Shown here piece by piece: positions 18,810-27,407 of a stretch of DNA of 64,000 nucleotides (within the stretch, counting starts at the first letter, position 1; each line of letters begins with the position of its first letter). Origin of the DNA: an uncultured Cohaesibacter sp. (GTDB lineage Bacteria; Pseudomonadota; Alphaproteobacteria; Rhizobiales; Cohaesibacteraceae); NCBI RefSeq assembly GCF_963676485.1, contig NZ_OY781114.1:2682501-2746500 (forward strand). The letters are read 5' to 3'. The notes under the pieces were generated by a model that worked only from the letters and a program-made list of their open reading frames with translations, made no database searches and was not told where the DNA came from. A program made the translations under genes and the position numbers.

Positions 18810-18839
18810 GGCCCGCCGGATGCTTTCGGCGGGCCTTTT
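18810..18839. terminator. Bidirectional terminator between dctM and arsH
   Basis: GGCCCGCCG pairs with CGGCGGGCC around an 8-nt loop. An A-run on the left and TTTTG on the right let it serve both convergent operons. Confidence 0.85.
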
Positions 18840-18882
18840 GCTTGAATGTCCGTTTCATAACTGTCTGTCGCGCAAGGCGATA

Positions 18883-19632
18883 TCAAATCTTCTTCATATT
18901 GACCCGGTCGATGAGTTGTTGGCCTGTTTCAACCCGCTCCGAATAGCGGTCAACCAGATAGTCGGAGCGCGCGCGGGTCATCCATGTGAATTTCATCAAT
19001 TCTTCGCACACATCAATGATGCGGTTGTAGAAGGGGGATGGTTTGATGCGATCATCCTCGCCGAATTCACTGAAGGCTTTGGCGACCGATGATTGGTTCG
19101 GGATGGTGATCATGCGCATCCAGCGGCCGAGAATCCGCATCTGGTTGACGGCATTGAAGCTCTGGGAGCCGCCTTCCACCTGCATCAGTGCAAGGGTTTT
19201 GCCTTGCGTCGGGCGCACGGCTCCAAGCGAGAGAGGAATCCAATCAATCTGCGCCTTCATGATGCCGGTCATGGCACCATGGCGTTCGGGCGAAACCCAG
19301 ACCATGCCTTCGGACCAGGCTGCAAGGTCGCGCAATTCCTGCACCTTGGGGTGACTGGCATCTGCATCGTCGGGAAGAGGCAGCCCTGCCGGATCAAACA
19401 GGCGACATTCCGCGCCCAGCGCTGTTAGCAATCTGGCCGATTCGCAGGCGACAAGACGCGAGAAGGAGCGTTTGCGCAAGGAGCCATAGAGCAGCAAAAT
19501 GCGCGGTGGGTGTCCATCATCATCCGGGCCTGCCAGATAGCTATGGTCAATGGCCTTTAGAAGCTCCGGGTCCGCAAGATGATCCTTGGCATCCAGGGCG
19601 ATGCCAAACGGTTTGTCTGTTTTGATATCCAT
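18883..19632 (-). CDS. arsH: ArsH, NADPH-dependent FMN reductase
   Basis: This 249-residue flavoprotein of the ArsH family has the FMN-phosphate loop [15 protein letters not shown] near residue 47 and the flavin-contacting [20 protein letters not shown] near 112. ArsH oxidises trivalent organoarsenicals and reduces quinones or azo dyes with NADPH. It is the last gene of arsR-arsC-arsH, starting 1 nt after the arsC stop. No arsenite efflux gene (arsB/acr3) or methylase lies in the cluster. Confidence 0.93.
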   Translation of the reverse strand: MDIKTDKPFGIALDAKDHLADPELLKAIDHSYLAGPDDDGHPPRILLLYGSLRKRSFSRLVACESARLLTALGAECRLFDPAGLPLPDDADASHPKVQELRDLAAWSEGMVWVSPERHGAMTGIMKAQIDWIPLSLGAVRPTQGKTLALMQVEGGSQSFNAVNQMRILGRWMRMITIPNQSSVAKAFSEFGEDDRIKPSPFYNRIIDVCEELMKFTWMTRARSDYLVDRYSERVETGQQLIDRVNMKKI

Positions 19633-19633
19633 G

Positions 19634-20050
19634 TCAGCCCGCTTGATCTTTGTCCGAGGTTACCACTTCACCATCTTCCTTGGTGAAGCTGCCGATGTCC
19701 GTTGGGAGAAGCGCCATCACCTTTTCCGAAGGACGACACAGGTTGACCTCTTGATCGCTGATGACGATCGGTCGGTTGATCAGGATCGGATGCGCCATCA
19801 TGGCGTCGATCAACTGATCATCAGTAAGGTCTGGATTATCCAGCCCCAGATCATGATAGGGAGTGCCCTTTTTGCGCAAAAGCTCTCGGGCGGAGATTGG
19901 CATGGCCTCGATCAGCGCCACCAGTTCATCCCGTGTTGGTGGGGTCTTGAGATACTCGATAATGGTCGGCTCAATGCCTGCTTTGCGGATCATCTCAAGG
20001 GTATTGCGTGAGGTGCCGCAAGCGGGATTGTGATAAATTGTTATGTTCAT
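19634..20050 (-). CDS. arsC: Arsenate reductase, glutaredoxin-dependent (ArsC family)
   Basis: The product (138 residues from ATG 20050) begins [17 protein letters not shown], with the catalytic Cys in the [11 protein letters not shown] loop, and keeps the family ILINRPIV segment with the conserved Arg. It reduces arsenate to arsenite using glutathione and glutaredoxin. A GTG at 20080, overlapping the arsR stop as GTGA, would add ten residues; I prefer ATG 20050 because it gives the conserved N terminus, though neither start has a good ribosome site. Middle gene of arsRCH. Confidence 0.92.
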   Translation of the reverse strand: MNITIYHNPACGTSRNTLEMIRKAGIEPTIIEYLKTPPTRDELVALIEAMPISARELLRKKGTPYHDLGLDNPDLTDDQLIDAMMAHPILINRPIVISDQEVNLCRPSEKVMALLPTDIGSFTKEDGEVVTSDKDQAG

Positions 20051-20076
20051 CAAAACGGTTCGCTCAATTGATTGGG

Positions 20077-20427
20077 TCACAATGGAATTGCTTTGCTGCC
20101 GGGGCTGCAGGTTGCTTCAATAATTGGTGCGCATTGTTCGGCATTACCACCGCAGCAGTCTTCCAGCAGGAAGCTGATGAGCCCTCCAATGCCGTCCATA
20201 TCCGCGAAATAGCGCACGGATCTCCCCTCGCGCTCGTTGCGGATCAGTCCCGCTCTGAGCAGGATGTTGAGGTTGGTCGACATGGTGTTCTGCTTGACGT
20301 CAAGCAGGTGCCCCATCTCTCCTGAGAGAAGGCCGTTTGCTCCTGCCTTGATCAGCAAGCGGAAAACATCTAGCCTTGTGGGTTGGCTTAGCGCCGAAAA
20401 TGCAAGTGTTGCGTCATCTGTATCCAT
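20077..20427 (-). CDS. arsR: ArsR-family arsenic-responsive repressor
   Basis: The 116-residue winged-helix repressor has the helix-turn-helix at about 35-65 (GEMGHLLDVKQNTMSTNLNILLRAGLI) and the wing REGRSVRYFAD. Cysteines are clustered at the C terminus (EDCCGG, EQC, ATC), a likely As(III) site placed differently from the ELCVCDL motif of E. coli ArsR. It begins the arsRCH operon. The start is close to the putative promoter and lacks a clear ribosome site, so the mRNA may be nearly leaderless. Confidence 0.9.
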   Translation of the reverse strand: MDTDDATLAFSALSQPTRLDVFRLLIKAGANGLLSGEMGHLLDVKQNTMSTNLNILLRAGLIRNEREGRSVRYFADMDGIGGLISFLLEDCCGGNAEQCAPIIEATCSPGSKAIPL

Positions 20428-20429
20428 AT

Positions 20430-20437
20430 TTCATGAA
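20430..20437. promoter_or_regulatory. Short palindrome TTCATGAA upstream of arsR
   Basis: A perfect 8-bp palindrome sits 3 bp before the arsR start codon within an AT-rich stretch (20428-20452). A self-regulatory ArsR operator is expected here, but the palindrome is short and could be chance. Confidence 0.3.
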
Positions 20438-20514
20438 TATTTGATATAATGAGGTTTGTCAAGCTGCCTCTGGCTCTGCATGAGGGTGGGAAGGGCGCTG
20501 GAAAAGCCAGAAGG

Positions 20515-21159
20515 CTAGATCAGGAGGGTGTCCCCATTCGCCCTGTTCTTGTTTCCATCGGAGCTTTGTGAAGCGGCTTGTCTTTGAAAAATCTCGTCGT
20601 AATCGTCAAGGATGTCATTTTCAAAGAAGTCATCCTGCTGGATGGCGTTGGATGAGGTGGCGATGGTGTTCAGCGAAACAGGATCGAGTTCTCGACTGGC
20701 AATGCGGGCGGCCTGTTCGGCCAGATTATCCTTTAAGGGTCTGACCATGGGGGCGCTGGCACCCAATTGATCGGGATTCATCACGGCGCGAATTCTGGCA
20801 TTTATCGCATTGGTCGAGAAGGGGCGAGAGATAATCCAGTGAGCGCCATGGGCAATGGCATGCGTGACCCGGCAGCGGGTCGGATTTTCCAGGATGATGA
20901 TCAGGTTTGTCGCATCTCCCAGATGGGTTTTGCTGATATCGGGGCGACCTCTGAGCAATTCGGAGCTCGAAGCTGTATCAAAATCCAGAAAGAGAAAATT
21001 GGGAAAGGTCCGTTTGGCTTCATCAAGACCGAATTCGAACTTGTCGAATTCCACAACACGACTGAAGCCTGACGTGCGCAAAATCGAGCGCAGCAGTTTA
21101 CGCTGAAACGTGTTGTTATCGACAATCACGGCGGAACCCTGTTGAACAGGCGCTGGCAT
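20515..21159 (-). CDS. Divergent receiver-domain (CheY-like) protein
   Basis: The product (214 residues from ATG 21159, preceded by GGGGA) has a receiver-like domain at about 8-130: VIVDNNTFQRKLLRSILRTSGF, the phospho-acceptor position Asp59 in FLFLDFDT, and ISRPFS at beta-5. Two pocket positions are altered: the usual DD pair reads DN, and the conserved Lys before Pro is Arg. The C-terminal ~80 residues are acidic and polar with no output domain. It is likely a signalling adaptor or weakly phosphorylated receiver. It is not part of the ars operon by spacing (88 bp). Confidence 0.75.
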   Translation of the reverse strand: MPAPVQQGSAVIVDNNTFQRKLLRSILRTSGFSRVVEFDKFEFGLDEAKRTFPNFLFLDFDTASSSELLRGRPDISKTHLGDATNLIIILENPTRCRVTHAIAHGAHWIISRPFSTNAINARIRAVMNPDQLGASAPMVRPLKDNLAEQAARIASRELDPVSLNTIATSSNAIQQDDFFENDILDDYDEIFQRQAASQSSDGNKNRANGDTLLI

Positions 21160-21529
21160 CAATCGTCCCCATTTTTTGGTTGTCCTGCAGACCCCCATCT
21201 ACAGTATAATCATAATTCACAAGGACGACTAAAAATCGGTAAATTATTCGTTATTTCATCATAATTGTTTCGGATGCCGGAATGCACAAATGGCTTTATT
21301 GTGGGCCAGAAGTGCTGGTCGCCGGTGTTTGGTAGGCTCTGGCGCTTATGGGGTCTGACTAGCCAAAGATGCCAGATCAAGGCTAAGGTGCAAATCAGTC
21401 GAGGTGTCTTTGCCTTTCAATCCGAGACCTCACCAGAATTGGCGAATGCGTGGCTTGTAATTCAGGCGTAAGATACAATCTTCATGATGGTCACATCTTT
21501 TGCCTTCCTCTCACATCGGAGATCGTCCA
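21160..21529. other. Divergent intergenic region, no gene found
   Basis: This 370-bp gap between the receiver gene and the SPFH gene is AT-rich near 21200-21270, as expected for back-to-back promoters. I see no RNA gene, terminator or convincing ORF in it. Confidence 0.5.
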
Positions 21530-22501
21530 GTGGATATTACGGGATTTGATATTTTTGTTATCGTCCTGGTGGTGCTGTTTATTCTCATCCTGCTTGCAGG
21601 GGTGAAGACCGTGCCTCAGGGGTATCATTTTACAATCGAGCGGTTTGGTGCCTACAAGCGGACGCTGAAGCCGGGGCTATCGCTGATCGTGCCGTTTATC
21701 GACCGGATCGGCGCGCGTATGAATATGATGGAGCAGGTGCTGGATGTGCCCAGTCAGGAAGTGATCACGCGGGATAATGCCAGCATCACATCTGATGGTG
21801 TGGCCTTCTATCAGGTGATGAATGCGCCTGATGCCGCCTATGAAGTCAATAATCTTGAACAGGCCCTGCTCAATCTGACCATGACCAACATCCGTACCGT
21901 GATGGGCTCGATGGATCTGGATGAATTGCTCTCCAATCGCGACGAGATCAACTCACGTCTGTTGCATGTTGTCGATGAAGCAGCTGCCCCTTGGGGCGTC
22001 AAGATTTCCCGTATCGAGATAAAGGATATCAATCCGCCGCGCGATCTCGTGGAAGCCATGGGCCGCCAGATGAAAGCCGAGCGCGAAAAGCGGGCGGCCA
22101 TTCTGGAAGCGGAAGGGGCCAGACAGTCGGCCATTCTGAGAGCTGAAGGGGAAAAGCAGGGCAAAATTCTGGAAGCAGAAGGGGAACGACAGTCCCAGTT
22201 TCTTGCTGCCGAAGCGCGTGAGCGTGTGGCCGAGGCAGACGCCAAGGCGACCGATGTTGTCAGTAAGGCCATTGCCGAAGGTGACATTCAGGCAATCAAC
22301 TATTTTGTTGCCAGTAAATATGTCGATACATTGGGCGAAGTGGTCAAGGCTCCGAACCAGAAGGTCGTCATGCTACCGATTGAAGCGACATCCATTCTCG
22401 GGGCGCTTGGTGGCATCGGCGAATTGAGCAAACAGGCGTTTGGCAAGGATGGTCCGTCAGCTATGCGGTCCGGGCGCGTGCCTTCAGTCAAGGAAGACTA
22501 G
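21530..22501 (+). CDS. qmcA: SPFH/band-7 membrane protein (QmcA/stomatin-like)
   Basis: The product (323 residues from GTG 21530) has one N-terminal membrane helix followed by [33 protein letters not shown], the classic stomatin/band-7 opening. An SPFH domain runs to about residue 180. A charged coiled coil then repeats EAEGxxQ(S/G) several times (about 185-225), and the C terminus contains the family [21 protein letters not shown] precedes the GTG; an upstream TTG at 21500 is less likely. It is paired with the NfeD gene just downstream, the standard partner in bacterial membrane-microdomain and quality-control loci. Confidence 0.92.
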   Translation: MDITGFDIFVIVLVVLFILILLAGVKTVPQGYHFTIERFGAYKRTLKPGLSLIVPFIDRIGARMNMMEQVLDVPSQEVITRDNASITSDGVAFYQVMNAPDAAYEVNNLEQALLNLTMTNIRTVMGSMDLDELLSNRDEINSRLLHVVDEAAAPWGVKISRIEIKDINPPRDLVEAMGRQMKAEREKRAAILEAEGARQSAILRAEGEKQGKILEAEGERQSQFLAAEARERVAEADAKATDVVSKAIAEGDIQAINYFVASKYVDTLGEVVKAPNQKVVMLPIEATSILGALGGIGELSKQAFGKDGPSAMRSGRVPSVKED

Positions 22502-22555
22502 CTTGATGACAGCATGTGGTGACCCTGAGGGGCTCTGCAAGTGAAGGATGGAACA

Positions 22556-23008
22556 ATGATTGCACATTGGATGATGGTGCTGGGGCCATGGTTCTGGGTT
22601 GTTTTGGGCGTGCTGCTGTTGGTGCTGGAAATTCTGGCTCCGGGGACCATGTTCCTCTGGTTCGGCGTAGCCGCGCTGATTGTTGGCGTGTTGTCGTTCA
22701 TTATTGATTTCGGATGGCAGAGCGCGCTCATCCTGTTTGCGGTCCTGTCTTTGGTGGCCGTCATTGTAGGGCGCTTCATTCTGAGTAAAACGGCCAAGAG
22801 CGGCACGGACAAGCCTTTGCTCAATGATCGGGCGCAGGCGCTGGTTGGCGATATCTATCAGCTGGAAGAGCCAATCGTGAATGGGCATGGTCGGGTAAAG
22901 GTGCGCGACAGCTATTGGCGGGTCTGCGGGCCTGATTGCCCGACGGGAAGCCGTGTCAAGGTGATCGGAGGTGAGGGCACAGAGCTTGAAGTGACCCTCG
23001 TCAGTTAA
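22556..23008 (+). CDS. NfeD-family membrane protein
   Basis: This 150-residue short NfeD protein has two or three N-terminal membrane helices (VLGPWFWVVLGVLLLVLEIL, then FLWFGVAALIVGVLSF) and a C-terminal OB-fold-like beta domain (about 85-150: GRVKVRDSYWRV, GSRVKVIGGEGTELEVTLV). NfeD partners with SPFH proteins. ATG 22556 follows AAGGA by 7 nt; GTG 22541 is an alternative. Ends before a strong bidirectional terminator. Confidence 0.9.
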   Translation: MIAHWMMVLGPWFWVVLGVLLLVLEILAPGTMFLWFGVAALIVGVLSFIIDFGWQSALILFAVLSLVAVIVGRFILSKTAKSGTDKPLLNDRAQALVGDIYQLEEPIVNGHGRVKVRDSYWRVCGPDCPTGSRVKVIGGEGTELEVTLVS

Positions 23009-23011
23009 AAG

Positions 23012-23046
23012 AAAGCCCCCGAAGTGTTTGTCTTCGGGGGCTTTTT
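23012..23046. terminator. Bidirectional terminator between nfeD and dmeF
   Basis: AAAGCCCCCGAAG and CTTCGGGGGCTTT form a perfect 13-bp stem with a 7-nt loop, with A and T flanks serving both convergent genes. Confidence 0.92.
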
Positions 23047-23069
23047 GTATGGTGCCTTGGCGCGCCGGA

Positions 23070-24110
23070 TCAGGCCCTGAGATCGTGCGGGTTCACCTCC
23101 AGGCAGGATTCCCCCTCACATTGATGAACTTCCACCGTGATATGGGCAAGCTCCGGGATGGTTGCCAGCATCTCTTTGTAATGTTCAACAGCTCTTGGAT
23201 AATGGGTGACCAGAGCCACGATCGCGGCATATTTGTTTGCGCCGACATACCAGACATGGAGATCGGCAATGCGATTATCCGCGCGGCTCTCAATCTCTGA
23301 TCTGATCCTGTCTGGCAGATCCGTCTTGCCGACGCGGTCCAGAAGGATGCCGCCGGTTTCCCTCACAAGCAGGAAAGACCAATGGCCAATGAGGGCAGCG
23401 CCCACCAACCCCATCAACGCGTCGGTCCATGTCCAGCCGAAAAGCTTGCCCATGAGCAGTGCGGCAATGGCCAGAACAGAGGTCAGCGCGTCTGCCAGCA
23501 CATGGAGATAGGCGCCCTTGAGGTTGCGGTCATGTGATTTGCCATGGTCATCGTCGTGATGATGCGCGTGGGCATCATGCGTATCATGCGCTTCATGGTG
23601 ATGATGGAGGTCATGATCATGCGCGTGACCATGACTGTGCCCCGCATGATGATTGTCCCCAAGCAACCAGACGCTTGCCACATTGACCAGCAAGCCGACG
23701 AAGGCAACAAGCATGGCTTCGTTGAAGGCAATGGCGCGCGGATTGATCATGTGATCTATGGATTCATAGGCCACAAACAAGGCCACGATGCCAAGCAGGA
23801 TGGCGTTTGTATAGCCGCCCAGAACCTCCACCTTGCCGACCCCGAAAGTGAATTCCCGATCCTTGGCGTGGTTTCTGGCGTAGCGATAGGCAAAGATCGT
23901 GAGGCCCAGAGCGCCAGCATGGGTGGCCATGTGCCAGCCATCTGCCAAAAGCGCCATGGAATTGAATAGAATGCCCGCTGAAATCTCGATCAGCATCATG
24001 ACGAAAGTCAGAAGAACGACATAGAACACGCGCTTTTCATTGGCCGCACTGGCTTCGGCGTCCAGAAAAATGTGATCATGCTTCCATTGGTTCAGGTGAT
24101 GAATATGCAT
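23070..24110 (-). CDS. dmeF: DmeF-type Co(II)/Ni(II) cation diffusion facilitator
   Basis: The product (346 residues from ATG 24110) is a CDF antiporter with six membrane helices. The N terminus MHIHHLNQWKHDHIFLD is characteristic of DmeF. The CDF zinc/cobalt site HxxxD-type motifs appear as LLADGWHMATHA in helix 2 and HVLADALTSVLA in helix 5. Between helices 4 and 5 lies a very His-rich loop (about residues 160-210, over 20 His). DmeF exports Co and Ni to the periplasm. The usual upstream RcnR-type regulator gene dmeR is missing here. The start is ATG 24110 rather than the TTG five codons earlier. Confidence 0.9.
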   Translation of the reverse strand: MHIHHLNQWKHDHIFLDAEASAANEKRVFYVVLLTFVMMLIEISAGILFNSMALLADGWHMATHAGALGLTIFAYRYARNHAKDREFTFGVGKVEVLGGYTNAILLGIVALFVAYESIDHMINPRAIAFNEAMLVAFVGLLVNVASVWLLGDNHHAGHSHGHAHDHDLHHHHEAHDTHDAHAHHHDDDHGKSHDRNLKGAYLHVLADALTSVLAIAALLMGKLFGWTWTDALMGLVGAALIGHWSFLLVRETGGILLDRVGKTDLPDRIRSEIESRADNRIADLHVWYVGANKYAAIVALVTHYPRAVEHYKEMLATIPELAHITVEVHQCEGESCLEVNPHDLRA

Positions 24111-24224
24111 GGGACCAGACTGCAAATGGTTATCAGTTTCAGATTATATCTGTATCTAATACTCAGGATAATTGCAAATCTGGTCAAACCCTCATGACTG
24201 GGTGCCTCTTATTAGTACCGTGTC

Positions 24225-25079
24225 CTACGGCTGGTGGGTCGGCGGCAGGGGAGGGGCTTCGCTCATCAGCAGGATTGAGATCCGACGGTTGGCCGCCAGA
24301 TAAGGATCGTTTGGGAAGAGAGGCTCGGAATCCGCCTTTCCGACAACGCTGAAGATCTGGTCTGCGGGAAGCCCGTGTTCCATCAGGATGGAGCGTACGG
24401 CATTGGCGCGGTCTGCCGAGAGTTCCCAGCCGGTATAGCCGGTATTGACCGGCACGTTGGATGCGGTCGTGTGGCCGGTGATCTTGATCCGGTTGGGCAT
24501 ATTCGCCAAAACGGGAGCCATCGACACGATCAGGCGACGGGTGAAGTCGTAGGGGAATTTCGACCCTTCGGCGAACATGGAGCGGCCATCCTGATCCACC
24601 AGCTGGATGTTCAGGCCATCTTCCTGCTCTTCGATGATGATATGCTTGGAAAGTTCCGAGATTTCCGGCAGTTCTTGCCATGCCTGTCGCAGCGAGGCTG
24701 CTGCGGTGGCGAACATGCGCGGCTTTTCGATTTCGGTTTTTTCGATATCATGGGTATTGGCTTCCGGCCCCTGCTTGGTGCGCTGGTCATGGCGCTCCTG
24801 GGCGTAGTCGGAGTCATTCTCCTGAGGAACAGCAGCCACTTCCTTGATATATTGGCGCACAGGCATGCCTTCGATCTCGATCATGCCGGCTTTGCGCATG
24901 ACAGGTTTGACGCCGAATGCATCTTTCATGGACCCGGCAACGACCTGCAGCTTTTCGTTATCCTGAATGGAAAAGGAGATGATAAGCACGAAAAAGCAGA
25001 CGAGCAGAGACATGAGGTCGGAGAAAGTCACCAACCAATCGGGAGCACCGCCGCCACCCTGTGGTTTTTTCTTTGCCAT
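24225..25079 (-). CDS. motB: MotB/PomB-like stator protein with OmpA domain
   Basis: This 284-residue protein has one transmembrane helix near the N terminus (PDWLVTFSDLMSLLVCFFVLIISFS), with the ion-binding Asp21 of the stator channel. A charged linker and a C-terminal OmpA-like peptidoglycan-binding domain (about 150-275) follow, including LSADRANAVRSILMEHGL and ANRRISI. The usual GHTD in the OmpA loop reads GHTTAS, a local difference. It is in an operon behind motA (55 bp). With MotA it would form the proton- or sodium-driven flagellar stator; the PDWxxTFSDLMxLLLxFF form resembles the PomB/MotS style. No other flagellar gene is in the window. Confidence 0.88.
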   Translation of the reverse strand: MAKKKPQGGGGAPDWLVTFSDLMSLLVCFFVLIISFSIQDNEKLQVVAGSMKDAFGVKPVMRKAGMIEIEGMPVRQYIKEVAAVPQENDSDYAQERHDQRTKQGPEANTHDIEKTEIEKPRMFATAAASLRQAWQELPEISELSKHIIIEEQEDGLNIQLVDQDGRSMFAEGSKFPYDFTRRLIVSMAPVLANMPNRIKITGHTTASNVPVNTGYTGWELSADRANAVRSILMEHGLPADQIFSVVGKADSEPLFPNDPYLAANRRISILLMSEAPPLPPTHQP

Positions 25080-25134
25080 CGCCTTACTCTTTTCTCGGTT
25101 CGCTTCGTTGTGCTGTCTTTACGGACAGGCCGCT

Positions 25135-25905
25135 CTAGGCGGCATCATCCAGAAGTTCGTTGCGTGCTTTTTCCGGCAGATAGGCCAGCAACATTTCGCG
25201 GATCAGGTTCGGGCTTTTATTTTCGCGAATCTGCATGACGCCATCAATGATCAGCGTCTGATTGAGATCTTCCCCATCAAGCTTGGCGTCGAGCTTGTCA
25301 GTGATAGGAATGCAGATGATGTTGGAAATCAGGGAGCCATAAAGCGTTGTCAAAAGCGCAATCGCCATGGCCGGGCCAATGGCGGAGGGGTCATCCATGG
25401 CGGCGAGCATCTGCACCAGACCAACAAGGGTGCCAATCATGCCAAAGGCCGGTGCGGCGTCGCCCAGCTGTTTGTAGAAGCGTTTGCCTTCCTGCAGGCG
25501 TTCGATATAGAGATCGCGCTCCCGCTCCATGCTTTCCCTTATGAAATTCGGCTCGTATCCGTCGGCGATGAATTGCACGCCTTTGGCCAGAACGGGATCG
25601 TCAACATCGATGCCTTCCAGACCAAGCGGGCCGCTTTTGCGGGCCACATCGGCAAGCTCGGTGATTTTTTCGATCATCTCGCGCGGATTGGCCGATTTGC
25701 CGCTGAAGGCAACCTTGCCGCCGGTAATGATGGCTCCGCCGATACCGCCCAGTGTAAAACGGATGAGAGTAGCAGCCAATCCGCCCCCAACCACGATGAG
25801 GATGGATGGAATGTCAATGAACTGCCCGAGTGTGCCGCCCAGAAGGATAGCGGTTACGACGACGCCTGCTGCCGCGACCATACCGATAAGCGTTGCAATA
25901 TCCAT
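25135..25905 (-). CDS. motA: MotA/PomA flagellar stator protein
   Basis: This 256-residue protein of the PomA/MotP type has four membrane helices, two at the N terminus (ATLIGMVAAAGVVVTAILLGG, IPSILIVVGGGLAATLI) and two around residues 150-200 (GDAAPAFGMIGTLVGLVQMLA, IAIALLTTLYGSLISNIICIPI). The cytoplasmic loop between them holds the charged rotor-contact region. Length and PAFGMIGTLVGLVQML match the PomA branch rather than the ~290-residue E. coli-type MotA. First gene of the motAB pair. Confidence 0.9.
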   Translation of the reverse strand: MDIATLIGMVAAAGVVVTAILLGGTLGQFIDIPSILIVVGGGLAATLIRFTLGGIGGAIITGGKVAFSGKSANPREMIEKITELADVARKSGPLGLEGIDVDDPVLAKGVQFIADGYEPNFIRESMERERDLYIERLQEGKRFYKQLGDAAPAFGMIGTLVGLVQMLAAMDDPSAIGPAMAIALLTTLYGSLISNIICIPITDKLDAKLDGEDLNQTLIIDGVMQIRENKSPNLIREMLLAYLPEKARNELLDDAA

Positions 25906-26128
25906 TGCTGTTTCCTGACTAAATTAAGGACCGAGGGTCCACTGCCATTTTCTTACTTGGCAGTCTATGGAAACAGCTCTAATGGTTTGCTAATGGAATT
26001 TTGAAAAACGCGAGATTTAAAAGTAATTTCTATTAAGGTTACCAAAGAGATAACGCGGTTGCAGAGGCTCCGGATTTCTCCATTTGCACAATGGTTTGGC
26101 CGGAGCGTTGCTGTGAAAAATCAAGGGA

Positions 26129-27118
26129 TTAAGCAACCCCTGCGCGCAAGAAATCGTGCATATGCACAAGGCCGACAGGAATATTTTCTTCAACCACGAA
26201 GATGGACATGATGGCGGCGCTGTTGAGCATTTCGATGGCTGTGGGCACCAGAATGTCCGGCGTCAGGGTTTTGGGGGCTTTGGTCATGACTTCGTGAGCC
26301 GGGCGCGTCAACAGATCATCGCTCAGGTTACGACGCAGGTCCCCATCCGTGACCATGCCTTGCAGATGCCCGTCGTCGTCCAGCACACCAACACAACCAA
26401 AGCCCTTTTGGGACATGATCAGAATGACTTCGCTCATGCGTGTGTCTGCGGCTATCAAAGGCAGTGCGTCGCCTGTATGCATGATATCGCGGACATATTG
26501 CAGGCTGGCGCCAAGGCTGCCGCCGGGATGGAAGATCTTGAAATCATGAGCCGTGAAGCCGTGACTTTCCAAAAGCGCTATGGAGAGCGTGTCGCCCAGA
26601 GCAAGCTGCAGGATACAGGAAGTGGTTGGCGCCAGACCATGCGGGCAGGCTTCTTTGACTTTGGGCAGGCAAAGATGGATATCGGATTGTTTGCCCAACG
26701 TGCTGTTCGCATTGGCGGACATGCCGATAAGTGGAACCTTGAAACGGCGCGTGTAAGAGATGATGCTTGCCAGCTCGGCTGTTTCCCCCGACCAGGACAT
26801 GGCCAGAACAACATCCATGTCGCGGATCATGCCCAGATCCCCGTGGCTCGCCTCACCAGGATGAACATAGAAGGATGGGGTGCCGGTAGAGGCCATCGTG
26901 GCGGAAATCTTGCGTGCGATATGGCCGCTTTTTCCCATGCCCGTTACGATGACGCGTCCTTTGGATGCCTGAATGGTGGAAATCGCTTCCTGGAAGGGCT
27001 CCTTCAGGGGGCCATTCAGAGCATCGCGCAGAGCGCTCAATCCTTCGATTTCATTGTTGATGGTATTGTGGGCCGATTTGACTGGAGAAATGCTCTTGAC
27101 TGGCGACTGGGTAAACAT
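26129..27118 (-). CDS. kdsD: D-arabinose 5-phosphate isomerase (KpsF/GutQ/KdsD)
   Basis: This 329-residue enzyme interconverts ribulose 5-phosphate and arabinose 5-phosphate, feeding KDO synthesis for lipopolysaccharide or capsule. An N-terminal SIS domain (about 40-175) has TGMGKSGHIARKISATMASTGTPSFYVHPGEASHGDLG and SWSGETAEL. Two C-terminal CBS domains (about 205-325) carry GCVGVLDDDGHLQGMVTDGDLRR. CAGGA precedes the ATG. It is divergent from the beta-barrel gene at 27408. Confidence 0.93.
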   Translation of the reverse strand: MFTQSPVKSISPVKSAHNTINNEIEGLSALRDALNGPLKEPFQEAISTIQASKGRVIVTGMGKSGHIARKISATMASTGTPSFYVHPGEASHGDLGMIRDMDVVLAMSWSGETAELASIISYTRRFKVPLIGMSANANSTLGKQSDIHLCLPKVKEACPHGLAPTTSCILQLALGDTLSIALLESHGFTAHDFKIFHPGGSLGASLQYVRDIMHTGDALPLIAADTRMSEVILIMSQKGFGCVGVLDDDGHLQGMVTDGDLRRNLSDDLLTRPAHEVMTKAPKTLTPDILVPTAIEMLNSAAIMSIFVVEENIPVGLVHMHDFLRAGVA

Positions 27119-27263
27119 GAATTGTCCTGATGGTTCAGCTGGGGATGGGTCGTGTTCTATACCATAGAGATGCTGAAGAAAAGGGAGTCTAAGGTTTGTG
27201 CGCGGTATCCTTTTTACCTGAATTGGGTGCTTTTAAGGCAGCTTTGTTGGCAAGGAGTTGTTA

Positions 27264-27296
27264 ACCAAATTTCTTTACCATCTAGAAAGGTTTGGT
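27264..27296. repeat. Inverted repeat in the kdsD / beta-barrel divergent promoter region
   Basis: ACCAAA (27264-27269) pairs with TTTGGT (27291-27296), and CTTT (27273-27276) with AAAG (27286-27289), giving a two-part dyad with an AT-rich centre. It could be an operator or a hairpin. The rest of the 290-bp gap shows nothing assignable. Confidence 0.35.
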
Positions 27297-27407
27297 ATCT
27301 CTTTTCCGGCGTTTGGCTGCTGCCTGAAAAGATTGTGAAAAGCATGTAGCTGTGGCTTCGGTGGCAGGTCCAGTAACTTCGGCACAAATATGGCAGGGCA
27401 CTCAGGC

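Noticed and set aside
21500-21529. TTG start adding ten residues to the SPFH protein
   Set aside because: GTG 21530 has a better-placed ribosome site and gives the usual short N terminus before the membrane helix.
23540-23660. ATG/CAT-rich repeats, possibly a regulatory array
   Set aside because: They encode the His-rich loop of DmeF on the minus strand.
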